This document shows positions 9,151-16,319 of a stretch of DNA of 44,250 nt, piece after piece. This stretch comes from an uncultured bacterium (GTDB lineage: Bacteria; Bacillota; Clostridia; Oscillospirales; Ruminococcaceae), in contig CAJMLV010000024.1 in the NCBI GenBank assembly GCA_905214345.1, forward strand, positions 1-44,250. Reading direction: 5' to 3'. A program made the position numbers and the translations under genes. The notes under the pieces were generated by a model that saw nothing but the letters and a program-made list of their open reading frames with translations, was not told where the DNA came from and made no database searches. Position 1 is the first letter of the stretch. Each line of letters begins with the position of its first letter.

Positions 9151-10137
9151 ATGCACACCCCCGCACCCGATCGTTACGATACCATGCAATACCACCGCAG
9201 CGGCGAAAGCGGCCTGAAACTGCCCGCCGTTTCCCTGGGGCTCTGGCACAATTTCGGTGACACCGCCCGCTACGACAACATGAAGGCCATCTGTCTGACC
9301 GCTTTTGACCACGGCATCACCCATTTTGACCTGGCCAACAACTACGGTCCCGAACCCGGCGCGGCGGAGAAAAACTTCGGCCGTATCCTGCGGGAAGAAC
9401 TGGGCGCCCACCGCCACGAACTGCTCATCTCCACCAAGGCGGGCTATCTCATGTGGCCGGGACCCTACGGGGATTTCGGCAGCCGGAAATATCTGCTGAC
9501 CAGCCTGGACCAGAGCCTGCAGCGGATGGGCCTGGACTATGTGGACATCTTCTACCACCACCGCATGGACCCCGACACCCCGCTGGAAGAAACCATGGGT
9601 GCCCTGGACCAGGCGGTCAAGAGCGGCAAGGCGCTGTACGCCGGTCTTTCCAACTACGACGGTCCCACCCTGGAAAAGGCCACCGCCATCCTGAAAGAAC
9701 TGCACTGCCCCTTTGTGATCAACCAGAACCGCTACTCCATCTTTGACCGCACCATCGAGAAAAACGGTCTGAAAGACACCGCCGTGCGCCTGGGCAAGGG
9801 CATCATCGCCTTCAGCCCCCTGGCCCAGGGTCTGCTCACCGACCGGTATCTCCACGGTATTCCGGAGGACAGCCGGATGCGCACCGACGGGCGCTTCCTC
9901 AAGGACAACGCCCTGACCCCCGAGCGCCTGGCCCAGATCACCGCCCTGAACGACCTGGCCGCCCGCCGTGGCGAGAGCCTGGCCACCATGGCCCTGAAAT
10001 GGATTCTGAAGGACGGCGCCGTGACCAGCGTGCTGGTGGGCGCCAGCCGTCCGGAACAGGTGCTGGACGACCTGAAGGTGCTGAACAGCCCCGATTTCAC
10101 CGACGAAGAACTGGCCATCATCGATCAGAACAGCTGA
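9151..10137 (+). CDS. Aldo/keto reductase, YghZ-like
   Basis: A 328-aa NADPH-dependent aldo/keto reductase. The N-terminal pattern MQYHRSGESGLKLPAVSLG and overall length match YghZ/GprA-type enzymes (AKR14), which reduce glyceraldehyde phosphate or other sugar aldehydes. The catalytic tetrad is visible as Asp60 and Tyr65 (HFDLANNYG), Lys96 (STKAGYL) and His137 (FYHHR). The chosen start follows AAGGAGG; an earlier frame-open GTG-type start is not preceded by one. As the last gene of the run and just before a strong terminator, it may reduce a sugar or a lactaldehyde-like product of rhamnose breakdown; the substrate is not determined from sequence. Confidence 0.9.
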   Translation: MHTPAPDRYDTMQYHRSGESGLKLPAVSLGLWHNFGDTARYDNMKAICLTAFDHGITHFDLANNYGPEPGAAEKNFGRILREELGAHRHELLISTKAGYLMWPGPYGDFGSRKYLLTSLDQSLQRMGLDYVDIFYHHRMDPDTPLEETMGALDQAVKSGKALYAGLSNYDGPTLEKATAILKELHCPFVINQNRYSIFDRTIEKNGLKDTAVRLGKGIIAFSPLAQGLLTDRYLHGIPEDSRMRTDGRFLKDNALTPERLAQITALNDLAARRGESLATMALKWILKDGAVTSVLVGASRPEQVLDDLKVLNSPDFTDEELAIIDQNS

Positions 10138-10149
10138 TTCAAAACAACA

Positions 10150-10195
10150 AAACCGCCCGCCGGGCTTTGCGCACCGGCGGGCGGTTTGTTTTTTT
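10150..10195. terminator. Bidirectional intrinsic terminator
   Basis: A perfect 14-bp stem (10150-10163 with 10174-10187) is followed by GTTTTTTT on the plus strand. An A-rich run upstream gives a T-rich tail on the minus strand, so it serves both the aldo/keto reductase and the convergent DJ-1 gene. Confidence 0.9.
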
Positions 10196-10208
10196 GTTTA
10201 TGGGGCCA

Positions 10209-10767
10209 TCAATAGCGGTAGACGATGGCGTTCTTGACGGCGAGGGAAGCGTCCTGCCCGGCCAGACGACCTGCCAGGGTCAGGGCAAAGGGAATGGCGG
10301 CGCCCAGGGCTTCGCCGGTGATGATGTTGCCGTCCACCGACAGAGGCAGGCCGGTATACTCGGCACCGGCTGCGGTGAGGGTTTCATCCATACCGGGATA
10401 GACGGTGGCACGCTTGCCTTTCAGCAGGCCGAAGGCGGCCAGCACGGTGGGGGCGGCACAGATGGCGGCCACGATCTTGCCGTCGGCAGCCATGCGGGTG
10501 CAGGCGTTCCTGACGGTTTCGCTGGCCTGGAGGTTGTGTACCCCCGGAATGCCGCCAGGCAGGATGACCGCGTCAAAGGCGGAATAATCCAGCTCTTCAG
10601 CCAGGGCGTCAGCCACCACATTCACCTGACGGGCGGAACGGACGGTGCGCTCGCCGCCCACGGCGGCAATGGTCACATCCACACCGGCACGGCGCAGGAT
10701 GTCCACACACAGAAGTCCCTCGCACTCTTCCAGACCGGGGGGCAAAAAAGATCACGGCTTTGCTCAT
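10209..10767 (-). pseudogene. DJ-1/PfpI family protein with a +1 frameshift near its start
   Basis: A DJ-1/PfpI (YajL/ThiJ-like) protein of about 185 aa if read through. Translation should start at 10767 after AAAGGAG (10774-10780) and runs M-S-K-A-V-I-F-F-A-P, but then meets a run of six C (10738-10743, minus strand) preceded by six T. With five C the frame would continue as APGLEECEG and on into an intact domain containing the nucleophile-elbow Cys (AAICAAPTVL) and LPGGIPG. As written, the start frame ends after roughly 50 codons, while the body frame has only a poor TTG. Either a one-base assembly error, a genuine disabling mutation, homopolymer phase variation or +1 recoding. It is convergent with the aldo/keto reductase. 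Confidence 0.8.
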
Positions 10768-10794
10768 AGGGGTTCACTCCTTTTATAAATAGGT

Positions 10795-11187
10795 TCAGAA
10801 GGGATGGAAATTGCGGGTCACATTGCGGATGACCGGCAGCGGATCGGTTTTGCGGCGCAGGGCGGTGACCAGCCCGATGATGGACATGACCTCCACCAGC
10901 AGCCCGCAGCTGAAGGCAAACTCATAGCAGTAGGGCACAAAACCGATCATGGCGAACACCACCATCATGGCCAGCAGCACCAGCCCCTGGTTGAGGTGGA
11001 ACCGCACAAAATCATGCTTGCGCCAGCGGCTGCAGGCGGGAATGAGGATGAGAATGTTCAGATAACACAAGGCGCCCATCCAGCGGGCAGCGGCAGGCAC
11101 TTCCGGTTCCTTGGGTGCCTGGGGCGCGGGCTGGGGTCTGGGTGCGGCGGCGCGGGCGGCCTGTTTGCGTTTGGCACGGCTGCTCAT
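10795..11187 (-). CDS. Small membrane protein, DUF4870/Tic20-like
   Basis: A 130-aa protein with a positively charged, Ala/Pro-rich N-terminal tail (residues 1-32) and three hydrophobic segments (about 36-53, 68-88, 92-110). The pattern KHDFVRFHLNQGLVLL between segments one and two resembles the DUF4870/Tic20-like family, where a short amphipathic loop enters the membrane. Its ATG overlaps the TGA of the esterase gene upstream (ATGA at 11184-11187), so the pair is probably translationally coupled. No function can be assigned from sequence. Confidence 0.72.
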   Translation of the reverse strand: MSSRAKRKQAARAAAPRPQPAPQAPKEPEVPAAARWMGALCYLNILILIPACSRWRKHDFVRFHLNQGLVLLAMMVVFAMIGFVPYCYEFAFSCGLLVEVMSIIGLVTALRRKTDPLPVIRNVTRNFHPF

Positions 11188-11954
11188 TTTGTTTCCTCCC
11201 CGTATGGTTCACCGAACAGCACCTGCATATACAGAGGCACCTGCTCCGCCCAGGAGGCTTCACAGTGGGCCCCGTTCATCTGCAGATACGGATACACCGA
11301 CGCCCCGGCTTTCTGCAAAGCACGGGTGACGATGAGGGCGTTTTCGGTATACTGGGCCAGACCATGCTGGCCTTTGGCTTCCTTTTCGCCCCAGCTCAAG
11401 AACACCCTGGTATCCCGGGGCAGGCGGGCCATGTTCAAATCCGCCAGCAGCGGGTCCATGCACAGCCGCACTGAGGGCGACAGGCAGCCCGCGCGGGAAA
11501 ACACATCGCTGCGTGCGGTGACGGCGTACAGGCTCATCAGACCGCCCATGCTGCTGCCCGCGATGGCGGTGTGGGCACGGCCGGGCAGGGTGGGCCAGGT
11601 CTTGTCCACAAACGTCTTGAACTCGCCGCACAGCCAGTCCAGATACACCTTGCCGGTGCCGTGGATGCCGCCGAACCAGTCGCTCTCATAGGGGCAATAT
11701 TCTTCCAGGCGCTTGTCCCCTTCGTGGTTGCATTCCACACCCACCACAATGTAGTCGGGATGGGCGTCGTAATAGTCTTTCAGGCCCCAGCAGGTGCCGT
11801 AGGTAGCGGTCTCGTTGAAGAAAAGGTTGTGACCGTCGAACATGTAGATGACCGGGTAACGCTTCCCGGAAGACTGCCAGTTTTCCGGCAGATGGATGAA
11901 CACCCGGCGATCCAGCCCATACGGGGTGATGCGGGTGGTAAAGGTTTCGACCAT
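11184..11954 (-). CDS. Alpha/beta-hydrolase esterase (COG2382/COG2819, esterase D-like)
   Basis: A 256-aa serine esterase. The nucleophile elbow GSSMGG places Ser135; His230 in MNGAH is the likely catalytic His. The N-terminal pattern RRVFIHLPENW...YPVIYMFDGHNLF is typical of the enterochelin-esterase/feruloyl-esterase-like group that cleaves small acyl esters. No signal peptide. I place the start at 11954 because TAAGGAG lies 12 bases upstream; an ATG eight codons earlier (11978) overlaps that site. A good promoter lies at 11994-12022. The gene is coupled to the downstream membrane-protein gene. The true substrate is unknown. Confidence 0.85.
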   Translation of the reverse strand: MVETFTTRITPYGLDRRVFIHLPENWQSSGKRYPVIYMFDGHNLFFNETATYGTCWGLKDYYDAHPDYIVVGVECNHEGDKRLEEYCPYESDWFGGIHGTGKVYLDWLCGEFKTFVDKTWPTLPGRAHTAIAGSSMGGLMSLYAVTARSDVFSRAGCLSPSVRLCMDPLLADLNMARLPRDTRVFLSWGEKEAKGQHGLAQYTENALIVTRALQKAGASVYPYLQMNGAHCEASWAEQVPLYMQVLFGEPYGEETK

Positions 11955-11993
11955 GGTCGGATCATGCTCCTTATACATTGGGTTCTGTGTTTT

Positions 11994-12022
11994 ATTGTAC
12001 CGCAACCTCTGTTTTTTCGCAA
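11994..12022 (-). promoter_or_regulatory. Promoter for esterase operon
   Basis: Minus strand TTGCGA (12017-12022), a 17-bp spacer and TACAAT (11994-11999), ending 40 bp upstream of the esterase start. Confidence 0.72.
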
Positions 12023-12023
12023 C

Positions 12024-12053
12024 TTGCAATCGGCCCAAAGGCCATGATACAAT
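12024..12053 (+). promoter_or_regulatory. Promoter for PfoR-like gene
   Basis: Plus strand TTGCAA (12024-12029), an 18-bp spacer and TACAAT (12048-12053). Its -35 box begins one base after the end of the opposing promoter's -35 box. Confidence 0.72.
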
Positions 12054-12106
12054 GCTTTCAACCTTTTTGACTTTGGTGGGATCGCTCAAAAACAGGAGGG
12101 ATTTTT

Positions 12107-13162
12107 GTGGCAAGTATCAAGGAATTCTGTCGGCGCAAAGACGTGATCTTTTCGGCACACCGGTACGGCATCGACGCCATGGGCGCCATGGCCCAGGGAC
12201 TGTTTGCCAGCCTGCTCATCGGCACCATCATCAAGACGTTGGGCGAGCAAACGGGCATCGCCTTTCTGGTGGATGCGGGCACCTACGCCACGGCGGTGGC
12301 GGGCCCGGCCATGGCGGCTTCCATCGGCTGTGCCCTGAAAGCCCCCCAGCTGGTGCTGTTCAGCCTTATCGCCGTGGGCGGAGCGGCCAACACCCTGGGC
12401 GGGGCCGGCGGCCCGCTGGCTGTTTACCTCATTGCCATCGCGGCGGCGGAACTGGGCAAGCTGGTGAGCAAGGAGACCCGCATCGACATCCTGGTGACCC
12501 CGGCCGTGACCATTCTGGCCGGCGTGGGACTTTCGGTGCTGTTTGCCCCGGCCATCGGGGCTGCAGCTTCGGCGGTGGGCAGCGTGATCATGTGGGCCAC
12601 CGAACTGCAGCCCCTGCTCATGGGCATCATCGTGTCGGTGCTGGTGGGCGTGGCCCTCACTTTGCCCATCTCCTCGGCGGCCATCTGTGCCGCTTTGAGT
12701 CTGACCGGGCTGGCGGGCGGCGCCGCCGTGGCAGGCTGCTGCGCCCAGATGGTGGGCTTTGCGGTGATGAGCTGGAAGGAGAACGGCGTGGGCGGCCTGG
12801 TGAGCCAGGGTCTGGGCACCAGCATGCTGCAGATGCCCAACATCCTGCGCAACCCCCGCATCTGGATTCCGCCCACGGTGGCTTCGGCCATCACCGGGCC
12901 TTTGGCCACCTGTCTGTTCCGGCTGGAACAGAACGGCCCCGCCGTTTCCAGCGGCATGGGCACCTGCGGCATGGTGGGCCCCATCGGGGTATACACCGGC
13001 TGGGTGGCCGCCGCCGCGGGCCTGCGCCCGGCGATCTCCGCCTTTGACTGGGCGGGGCTGGCGCTCATCTGCCTCATCCTGCCCGCCGTGCTGACCCCGC
13101 TGATTGCCTGGCCTTTGCGCAAGGCGGGCTGGATCAAGGATGGCGATTTGACCCTTTCCTGA
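12107..13162 (+). CDS. PfoR-like PTS EIIC-type membrane protein
   Basis: A 351-aa, Gly/Ala-rich integral membrane protein with about nine hydrophobic segments, matching the PfoR/PTS_EIIC_2 family (COG3641). Recognisable stretches are the N-terminal SAHRYGIDAMGAMAQGLFAS and the conserved NGPAVSSGMGTCGMVGPIG near residues 280-300. The family was first met as a regulator of perfringolysin and is annotated as a sugar PTS IIC, but its members usually stand alone without IIA or IIB, as here. It may be a solute transporter of another kind. GTG start at 12107, 6 bases after AGGAGGG; the codon before offers no ATG. Ends at an intrinsic terminator. Confidence 0.87.
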   Translation: MASIKEFCRRKDVIFSAHRYGIDAMGAMAQGLFASLLIGTIIKTLGEQTGIAFLVDAGTYATAVAGPAMAASIGCALKAPQLVLFSLIAVGGAANTLGGAGGPLAVYLIAIAAAELGKLVSKETRIDILVTPAVTILAGVGLSVLFAPAIGAAASAVGSVIMWATELQPLLMGIIVSVLVGVALTLPISSAAICAALSLTGLAGGAAVAGCCAQMVGFAVMSWKENGVGGLVSQGLGTSMLQMPNILRNPRIWIPPTVASAITGPLATCLFRLEQNGPAVSSGMGTCGMVGPIGVYTGWVAAAAGLRPAISAFDWAGLALICLILPAVLTPLIAWPLRKAGWIKDGDLTLS

Positions 13163-13171
13163 ATACAAAGC

Positions 13172-13210
13172 AAATCCCCGGCAGCCAGACGGCCGCCGGG
13201 GATTTTGTTG
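13172..13210 (+). terminator. Intrinsic terminator after PfoR-like gene
   Basis: An 11-bp stem (13172-13182 with 13195-13205) is followed by a T-rich tail, TTTTGTTG. Confidence 0.8.
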
Positions 13211-13269
13211 TATTTTTGCACATCTTCTCCCCGCCCCGCGTATGGTAAGGGCAAGGAGGCGATGGTCCC

Positions 13270-14010
13270 ATGAGACTTTCCGACGGTACCGTGCTGTTCA
13301 GCTGGCCTTTGGCCCAGCACACCCTGACAGCCGGATATTACTATAACGACGGCAGCTATCACGGCGCGATCGACATGCGGGCTGCCAGCGGCACCCCGGT
13401 CTATGCCGCTGAGGACGGCACGGTGGACTGGACCCAGGTATGGGACGGCAGCACCAAGACCGGCAACCAGAGTTACGGCACGGCCCTGCGCATCCGCCAC
13501 GCCGACGCCCAGGGCAAGACCCTGCAGACCCGCTACGCCCATCTTTCCAGCCTGGCGGTGGCGGCGGGCGCCAACGTGCGGGGCGGCCAGCTTATCGGCT
13601 ATTCGGGGGTGACGGGCAACATCACCGGTCCCCACCTGCACTTTGAGGTGATCTGGGACGGCGTGCGCCGCAACCCGCTGGTCTGGCTGGACGGGGATTT
13701 CAACACCGCATCCTCCGCCGTGTACACCTACGGTCCAGGGGAAGGCCCGGTGCAGCGGCCCAACTTCCCCGCCGGTGCCATGCAGAAACTGGTCATCGGG
13801 CCGGTGTCCGCCGGGGATGCAGAGATCTTCCGCAAATTTGCCTACTGGCTGGGGGTGCCGGACCGCTTCCGCATCGAAACCTACGACAACGGTACCCGGG
13901 TGGTGGTGCTGGGTCCCGTTTCCGCCGGGGACGCCCAGATGGCCTATCTGCTGGCGGATTTTCTGGGGCTGGTGGAACAGGGGCTCTTCCGCAGCGAAGC
14001 GGAAAGCTGA
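13270..14010 (+). CDS. M23 (LytM) peptidase domain protein with duplicated C-terminal motif
   Basis: A 246-aa zinc endopeptidase of the LytM/M23 family, which cuts peptidoglycan cross-bridges. Zinc ligands are visible: His31 and Asp35 (HGAID) and His124 in PHLHFE; His91 and His122 complete the active site. After the catalytic domain, residues 175-184 (VIGPVSAGDA) and 213-222 (VLGPVSAGDA) start two copies of a roughly 38-residue unit of unknown role, reminiscent of small C-terminal binding repeats of phage-type lysins. There is no signal peptide or membrane anchor, so how it reaches the wall is unclear. Start at 13270 follows AAGGAGG by 10 bases. Its stop is 1 bp from the convergent arsC stop. 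Confidence 0.88.
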   Translation: MRLSDGTVLFSWPLAQHTLTAGYYYNDGSYHGAIDMRAASGTPVYAAEDGTVDWTQVWDGSTKTGNQSYGTALRIRHADAQGKTLQTRYAHLSSLAVAAGANVRGGQLIGYSGVTGNITGPHLHFEVIWDGVRRNPLVWLDGDFNTASSAVYTYGPGEGPVQRPNFPAGAMQKLVIGPVSAGDAEIFRKFAYWLGVPDRFRIETYDNGTRVVVLGPVSAGDAQMAYLLADFLGLVEQGLFRSEAES

Positions 14011-14011
14011 A

Positions 14012-14410
14012 TCAGCTTTTCAGGCTTTCCCGCAGGGCCAGGACCTTTTCCTCGATCACGGCGATGACCTTGCGGAATTCCTCGTCGCTCTTGCCGGTGG
14101 GGTCTTCCAGCCCCCAGTCCTCCCGCCGCTGGCAGGGCAGGGCCGGGCACCTGACGTTGCAGCCCATGGTGATGAGCACATCCACCGGGGGCAGTTTGTC
14201 CAGGGTCTTGCTGTACTGGTCTTTCATGTCGATGCCGTAGATTTCCTTCATAAGGCGCACGGCGTCGGGGTTGATGCGGGGCACCGTTTCGGTACCGGCG
14301 GAACAGCTGGTGAACACATCGGCGGCCAGGTGCCGCCCCAGGGCTTCGGCCATCTGGCTGCGGCAGGAATTGTGCACGCAGACAAAGGCCACCACAGGCT
14401 TTTTGTCCAT
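14012..14410 (-). CDS. arsC: Arsenate reductase, thioredoxin-coupled low-MW phosphatase type
   Basis: A 132-aa protein of the low-molecular-weight phosphatase fold that reduces arsenate to arsenite using a Cys relay. The P-loop CVHNSCR gives Cys11 (nucleophile) and Arg17; TMGCNVRCPALPC gives Cys84, Cys88 and Cys93 for the disulfide cascade, and the DPTGKSDEEF loop follows. In the well-studied S. aureus enzyme the relay is Cys10, Cys82 and Cys89. The start codon is one base after the thioredoxin gene's stop, so the two are coupled. Last gene of the ArsR-controlled set. Confidence 0.92.
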   Translation of the reverse strand: MDKKPVVAFVCVHNSCRSQMAEALGRHLAADVFTSCSAGTETVPRINPDAVRLMKEIYGIDMKDQYSKTLDKLPPVDVLITMGCNVRCPALPCQRREDWGLEDPTGKSDEEFRKVIAVIEEKVLALRESLKS

Positions 14411-14411
14411 C

Positions 14412-14741
14412 TCAGCCCCTCGCTTTCTGCAGCAGTTCCCTGGCCTGAGCCACATTGAGCACCTGCCCGGCGCTGAGCACCTTGCCGTCCACCACCAGAG
14501 CGGGGGTGGTCAGCACGCCGTAGGCGGCGATCTGGGCAAAGTCGGTCACGTGGCCCACTTCCTCCCGGATGTTCAGTTCCTCCATGGCAGCGCGCACCGC
14601 CTGTTCCAGCGCCCGGCAGTTGGCACAGCCGCCGCCCAGGATCAGAATGGCGGCGCCGGTATTGTCCGCCGGGGTGGTGCAGCCGGAATTGCAGCCGCAG
14701 GAAGAGGGTTCGGATTTTTTCTTGCCAAACAGAAAAGCCAT
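14412..14741 (-). CDS. Small thioredoxin-like protein (CxxC, redox-active disulfide protein family)
   Basis: A 109-aa protein of the thioredoxin_3 family. The active-site motif is GGGCANC (Cys39, Cys42), and the cis-proline region is seen as VLTTPALVVDG. A short Cys-rich lead (SSCGCNSGC, Cys15/17/21) precedes the fold and could bind metal or arsenite. These proteins are typically encoded beside COG0701 permeases. Here it lies between the permease and the arsenate reductase and could supply electrons to the latter (inference). AGGAGG precedes the start. Confidence 0.9.
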   Translation of the reverse strand: MAFLFGKKKSEPSSCGCNSGCTTPADNTGAAILILGGGCANCRALEQAVRAAMEELNIREEVGHVTDFAQIAAYGVLTTPALVVDGKVLSAGQVLNVAQARELLQKARG

Positions 14742-14764
14742 GATATTTTTTCCTCCTTGTAATA

Positions 14765-15769
14765 TTACACTAAAAATGTCTGAATCGTATTAAAGAAATA
14801 TCCCACCAGGATGATGCCCGCCACACAGATGCCCACGAACACCGCCAGCAGCTTGGGTTTGACCGCCTTGCGCAGCATGATGAGAGAGGGCAGAGACAGG
14901 GTGGTGACCGCCATCATGAAGGAGAGCACTGTGCCCAGCTGGGCGCCCTTGCTCAACAGGGCTTCGGCCACCGGGATGGTGCCGAAGATGTCGGCGTACA
15001 TGGGCACACCCACCAGTACCGCCAGCACCACACCCAGGGGGTTGCGGCTGCCCAGCAGGCCGGTGACCCAGCTTTCGGGAATCCAGTTGTGGATGAGAGC
15101 CCCCACCCCCACGCCGATGAGGATATAGGGGAAGACCTTGCGCAGCGTGCCCGCCGCCTGGTTCCGGGCGTAAAGCAGGCGGTCCCGCACCCGCAGCCGG
15201 GGCAGGTCCAGTTCCGCCGGGCGGGCAGCGGCCCGGACAAAGTCCTCCACCTGGTCTTCCGGGTGGAGCTTTTCAATGATGGAACCGCCCGCCACCGCGA
15301 TGACCAGCCCCAGCACCACATACACCACAGCCACCTTGGCGCCGAAGATGCTCATGAGCAGCACCAGACTGCCCAGGTCCACCATGGGGGAAGAAATCAG
15401 GAAGGAGAAGGTCACCCCCAGGGGCAGCCCTGCTCCGGTGAACCCAATGAACAGCGGGATGGAAGAGCAGGAGCAGAAAGGGGTGACAGTGCCCAGCAGG
15501 GCGGCCGCCAGATTGGCCCCCAGGCCATGCCTGCGGCCCAGGATGCGGCGACTCCGCTCCGGGGGGAAGTAACTCTGAATGTAGGAGATCACAAAAATCA
15601 GCACGCAGAGCAGCACCGTGATCTTGATGACGTCATACAGAAAAAACTGCAGACTGCCTCCCAGACGGGTGGAGACATCCACCCCCAGGGCGGCCAGCCC
15701 GCCGCCGATAAGGCGGTTGAGCCACTGCATGCCCAGCAGCTCGTTTTGGAGCCATTGCCAGATGGCCAT
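14765..15769 (-). CDS. COG0701/UPF0718 permease (ArsP-like)
   Basis: A 334-aa membrane protein with about eight hydrophobic segments in two halves. Each half carries the family's hallmark: TPFCSCSSIPLFIGF near residue 95 and VPMYADIFGTIPVAEAL near residue 255. The family includes ArsP organoarsenical exporters and other metal or metalloid permeases. Start at 15769 follows AAGGAGG by 9 bases; an upstream in-frame ATG at 15805 lies within the operator. The promoter-proximal palindrome at 15804-15827 ties the gene to the ArsR repressor. Confidence 0.9.
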   Translation of the reverse strand: MAIWQWLQNELLGMQWLNRLIGGGLAALGVDVSTRLGGSLQFFLYDVIKITVLLCVLIFVISYIQSYFPPERSRRILGRRHGLGANLAAALLGTVTPFCSCSSIPLFIGFTGAGLPLGVTFSFLISSPMVDLGSLVLLMSIFGAKVAVVYVVLGLVIAVAGGSIIEKLHPEDQVEDFVRAAARPAELDLPRLRVRDRLLYARNQAAGTLRKVFPYILIGVGVGALIHNWIPESWVTGLLGSRNPLGVVLAVLVGVPMYADIFGTIPVAEALLSKGAQLGTVLSFMMAVTTLSLPSLIMLRKAVKPKLLAVFVGICVAGIILVGYFFNTIQTFLV

Positions 15770-15803
15770 GATGAGGTTCCTCCTTGTCTTGTATGGCAGG
15801 GCC

Positions 15804-15827
15804 ACACATAAAAATTTCTTGATGTGT
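15804..15827. promoter_or_regulatory. ArsR-type operator 1 (upstream of permease)
   Basis: Inverted repeat ACACAT (15804-15809) and ATGTGT (15822-15827) around a 12-bp A/T-rich core. The core is nearly identical to that of operator 2 at 16204-16225, which overlaps the arsR leader. Confidence 0.75.
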
Positions 15828-15835
15828 CATCCTGT

Positions 15836-15859
15836 AAAAAGCGCCGTTTTACACGGCGC
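15836..15859 (-). terminator. Intrinsic terminator/attenuator after arsR
   Basis: Minus strand hairpin with arms GCGCCG (15854-15859 read in reverse) and CGGCGC (15841-15846 read in reverse), loop of 7, then TTTTT. It separates arsR from the permease genes, so they may need their own promoter or read-through. Confidence 0.75.
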
Positions 15860-15865
15860 GGTCCT

Positions 15866-16186
15866 TCAGCGGCCGCAGGAACAGCCGCCGGAAGTGGTTT
15901 CTTCGGTGTTGGGGCGAGTGAGTTCCGCCAGCAGGTCCAGCGCCCGCTGCCGCCCGGTTTCGCTCAGGCGGTAGTGGGTCCACTTGCCCACCTGGGAACT
16001 TTCCACCAGACCGGACTCGCACAGGATCTTCATGTGGTAGGAAAGTCCCGGCTGGGTCAGGTCCAGGGGTTCCTGCAAGACACAGGCACACTTTTCCCCG
16101 CTGCGCAGCTGCTGCAGAATGGCCAGCCGTTTGGGGTCGCACAGCGCCTTGAACACTTTGGCTTCGGCCTGAAAATCCTGCTGCAT
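15866..16186 (-). CDS. arsR: ArsR/SmtB family repressor
   Basis: A 106-aa winged-helix repressor. The DNA-recognition helix lies in LTQPGLSYHMKILCESGLV (about 43-61), and the alpha-3 metal site is EKCACVL with Cys33 and Cys35, close to the ELCVCDL motif of arsenite sensors. The C-terminal tail adds Cys102 and Cys104 (GGCSCGR), a possible third and fourth thiol ligand. It should release its operators when arsenite or antimonite binds. The gene is preceded by a consensus promoter and an operator, so it represses itself. Confidence 0.93.
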   Translation of the reverse strand: MQQDFQAEAKVFKALCDPKRLAILQQLRSGEKCACVLQEPLDLTQPGLSYHMKILCESGLVESSQVGKWTHYRLSETGRQRALDLLAELTRPNTEETTSGGCSCGR

Positions 16187-16203
16187 CCAGGTGCCCTCCT
16201 TTT

Positions 16204-16225
16204 CACATCAAAATTTCTTTATGTG
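16204..16225. promoter_or_regulatory. ArsR-type operator 2 (upstream of arsR)
   Basis: Inverted repeat CACAT (16204-16208) and ATGTG (16221-16225) around a 12-bp core shared with operator 1. It sits immediately downstream of the arsR -10 box, where bound repressor would block transcription. Confidence 0.77.
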
Positions 16226-16227
16226 TT

Positions 16228-16256
16228 ATCATACGCCCTCCCGCCACTCTTGTCAA
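16228..16256 (-). promoter_or_regulatory. Promoter of arsR
   Basis: Minus strand TTGACA (16251-16256), a 17-bp spacer and TATGAT (16228-16233): near consensus. Confidence 0.85.
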
Positions 16257-16266
16257 GCCCCCGGCA

Positions 16267-16300
16267 AAACAAAGCGGCGTCCGCCGGGCAGCGGACGCCG
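16267..16300 (-). terminator. Intrinsic terminator after feoAB fusion
   Basis: A 10-bp GC stem (16275-16284 with 16291-16300) is followed on the minus strand by CTTTGTTTT. It lies just upstream of the arsR promoter. Confidence 0.82.
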
Positions 16301-16319
16301 TTTGAACTGTATCAAAAAA

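Noticed and set aside
5351..9166. Very long open frame on the minus strand opposite the pectin enzymes (and similar ones at 845-2704, 16191-18875, 22107-23939 and 27992-30433).
   Set aside because: They are by-products of high third-position GC in the true genes. Their protein is Gly/His/Val-rich with no domain or ribosome binding site, while the opposite strand has clear families and motifs.
14765..16186. Classical arsenite pump ArsB or Acr3.
   Set aside because: The permease has the COG0701 TPFCSCSS signature, not ArsB or Acr3 features.
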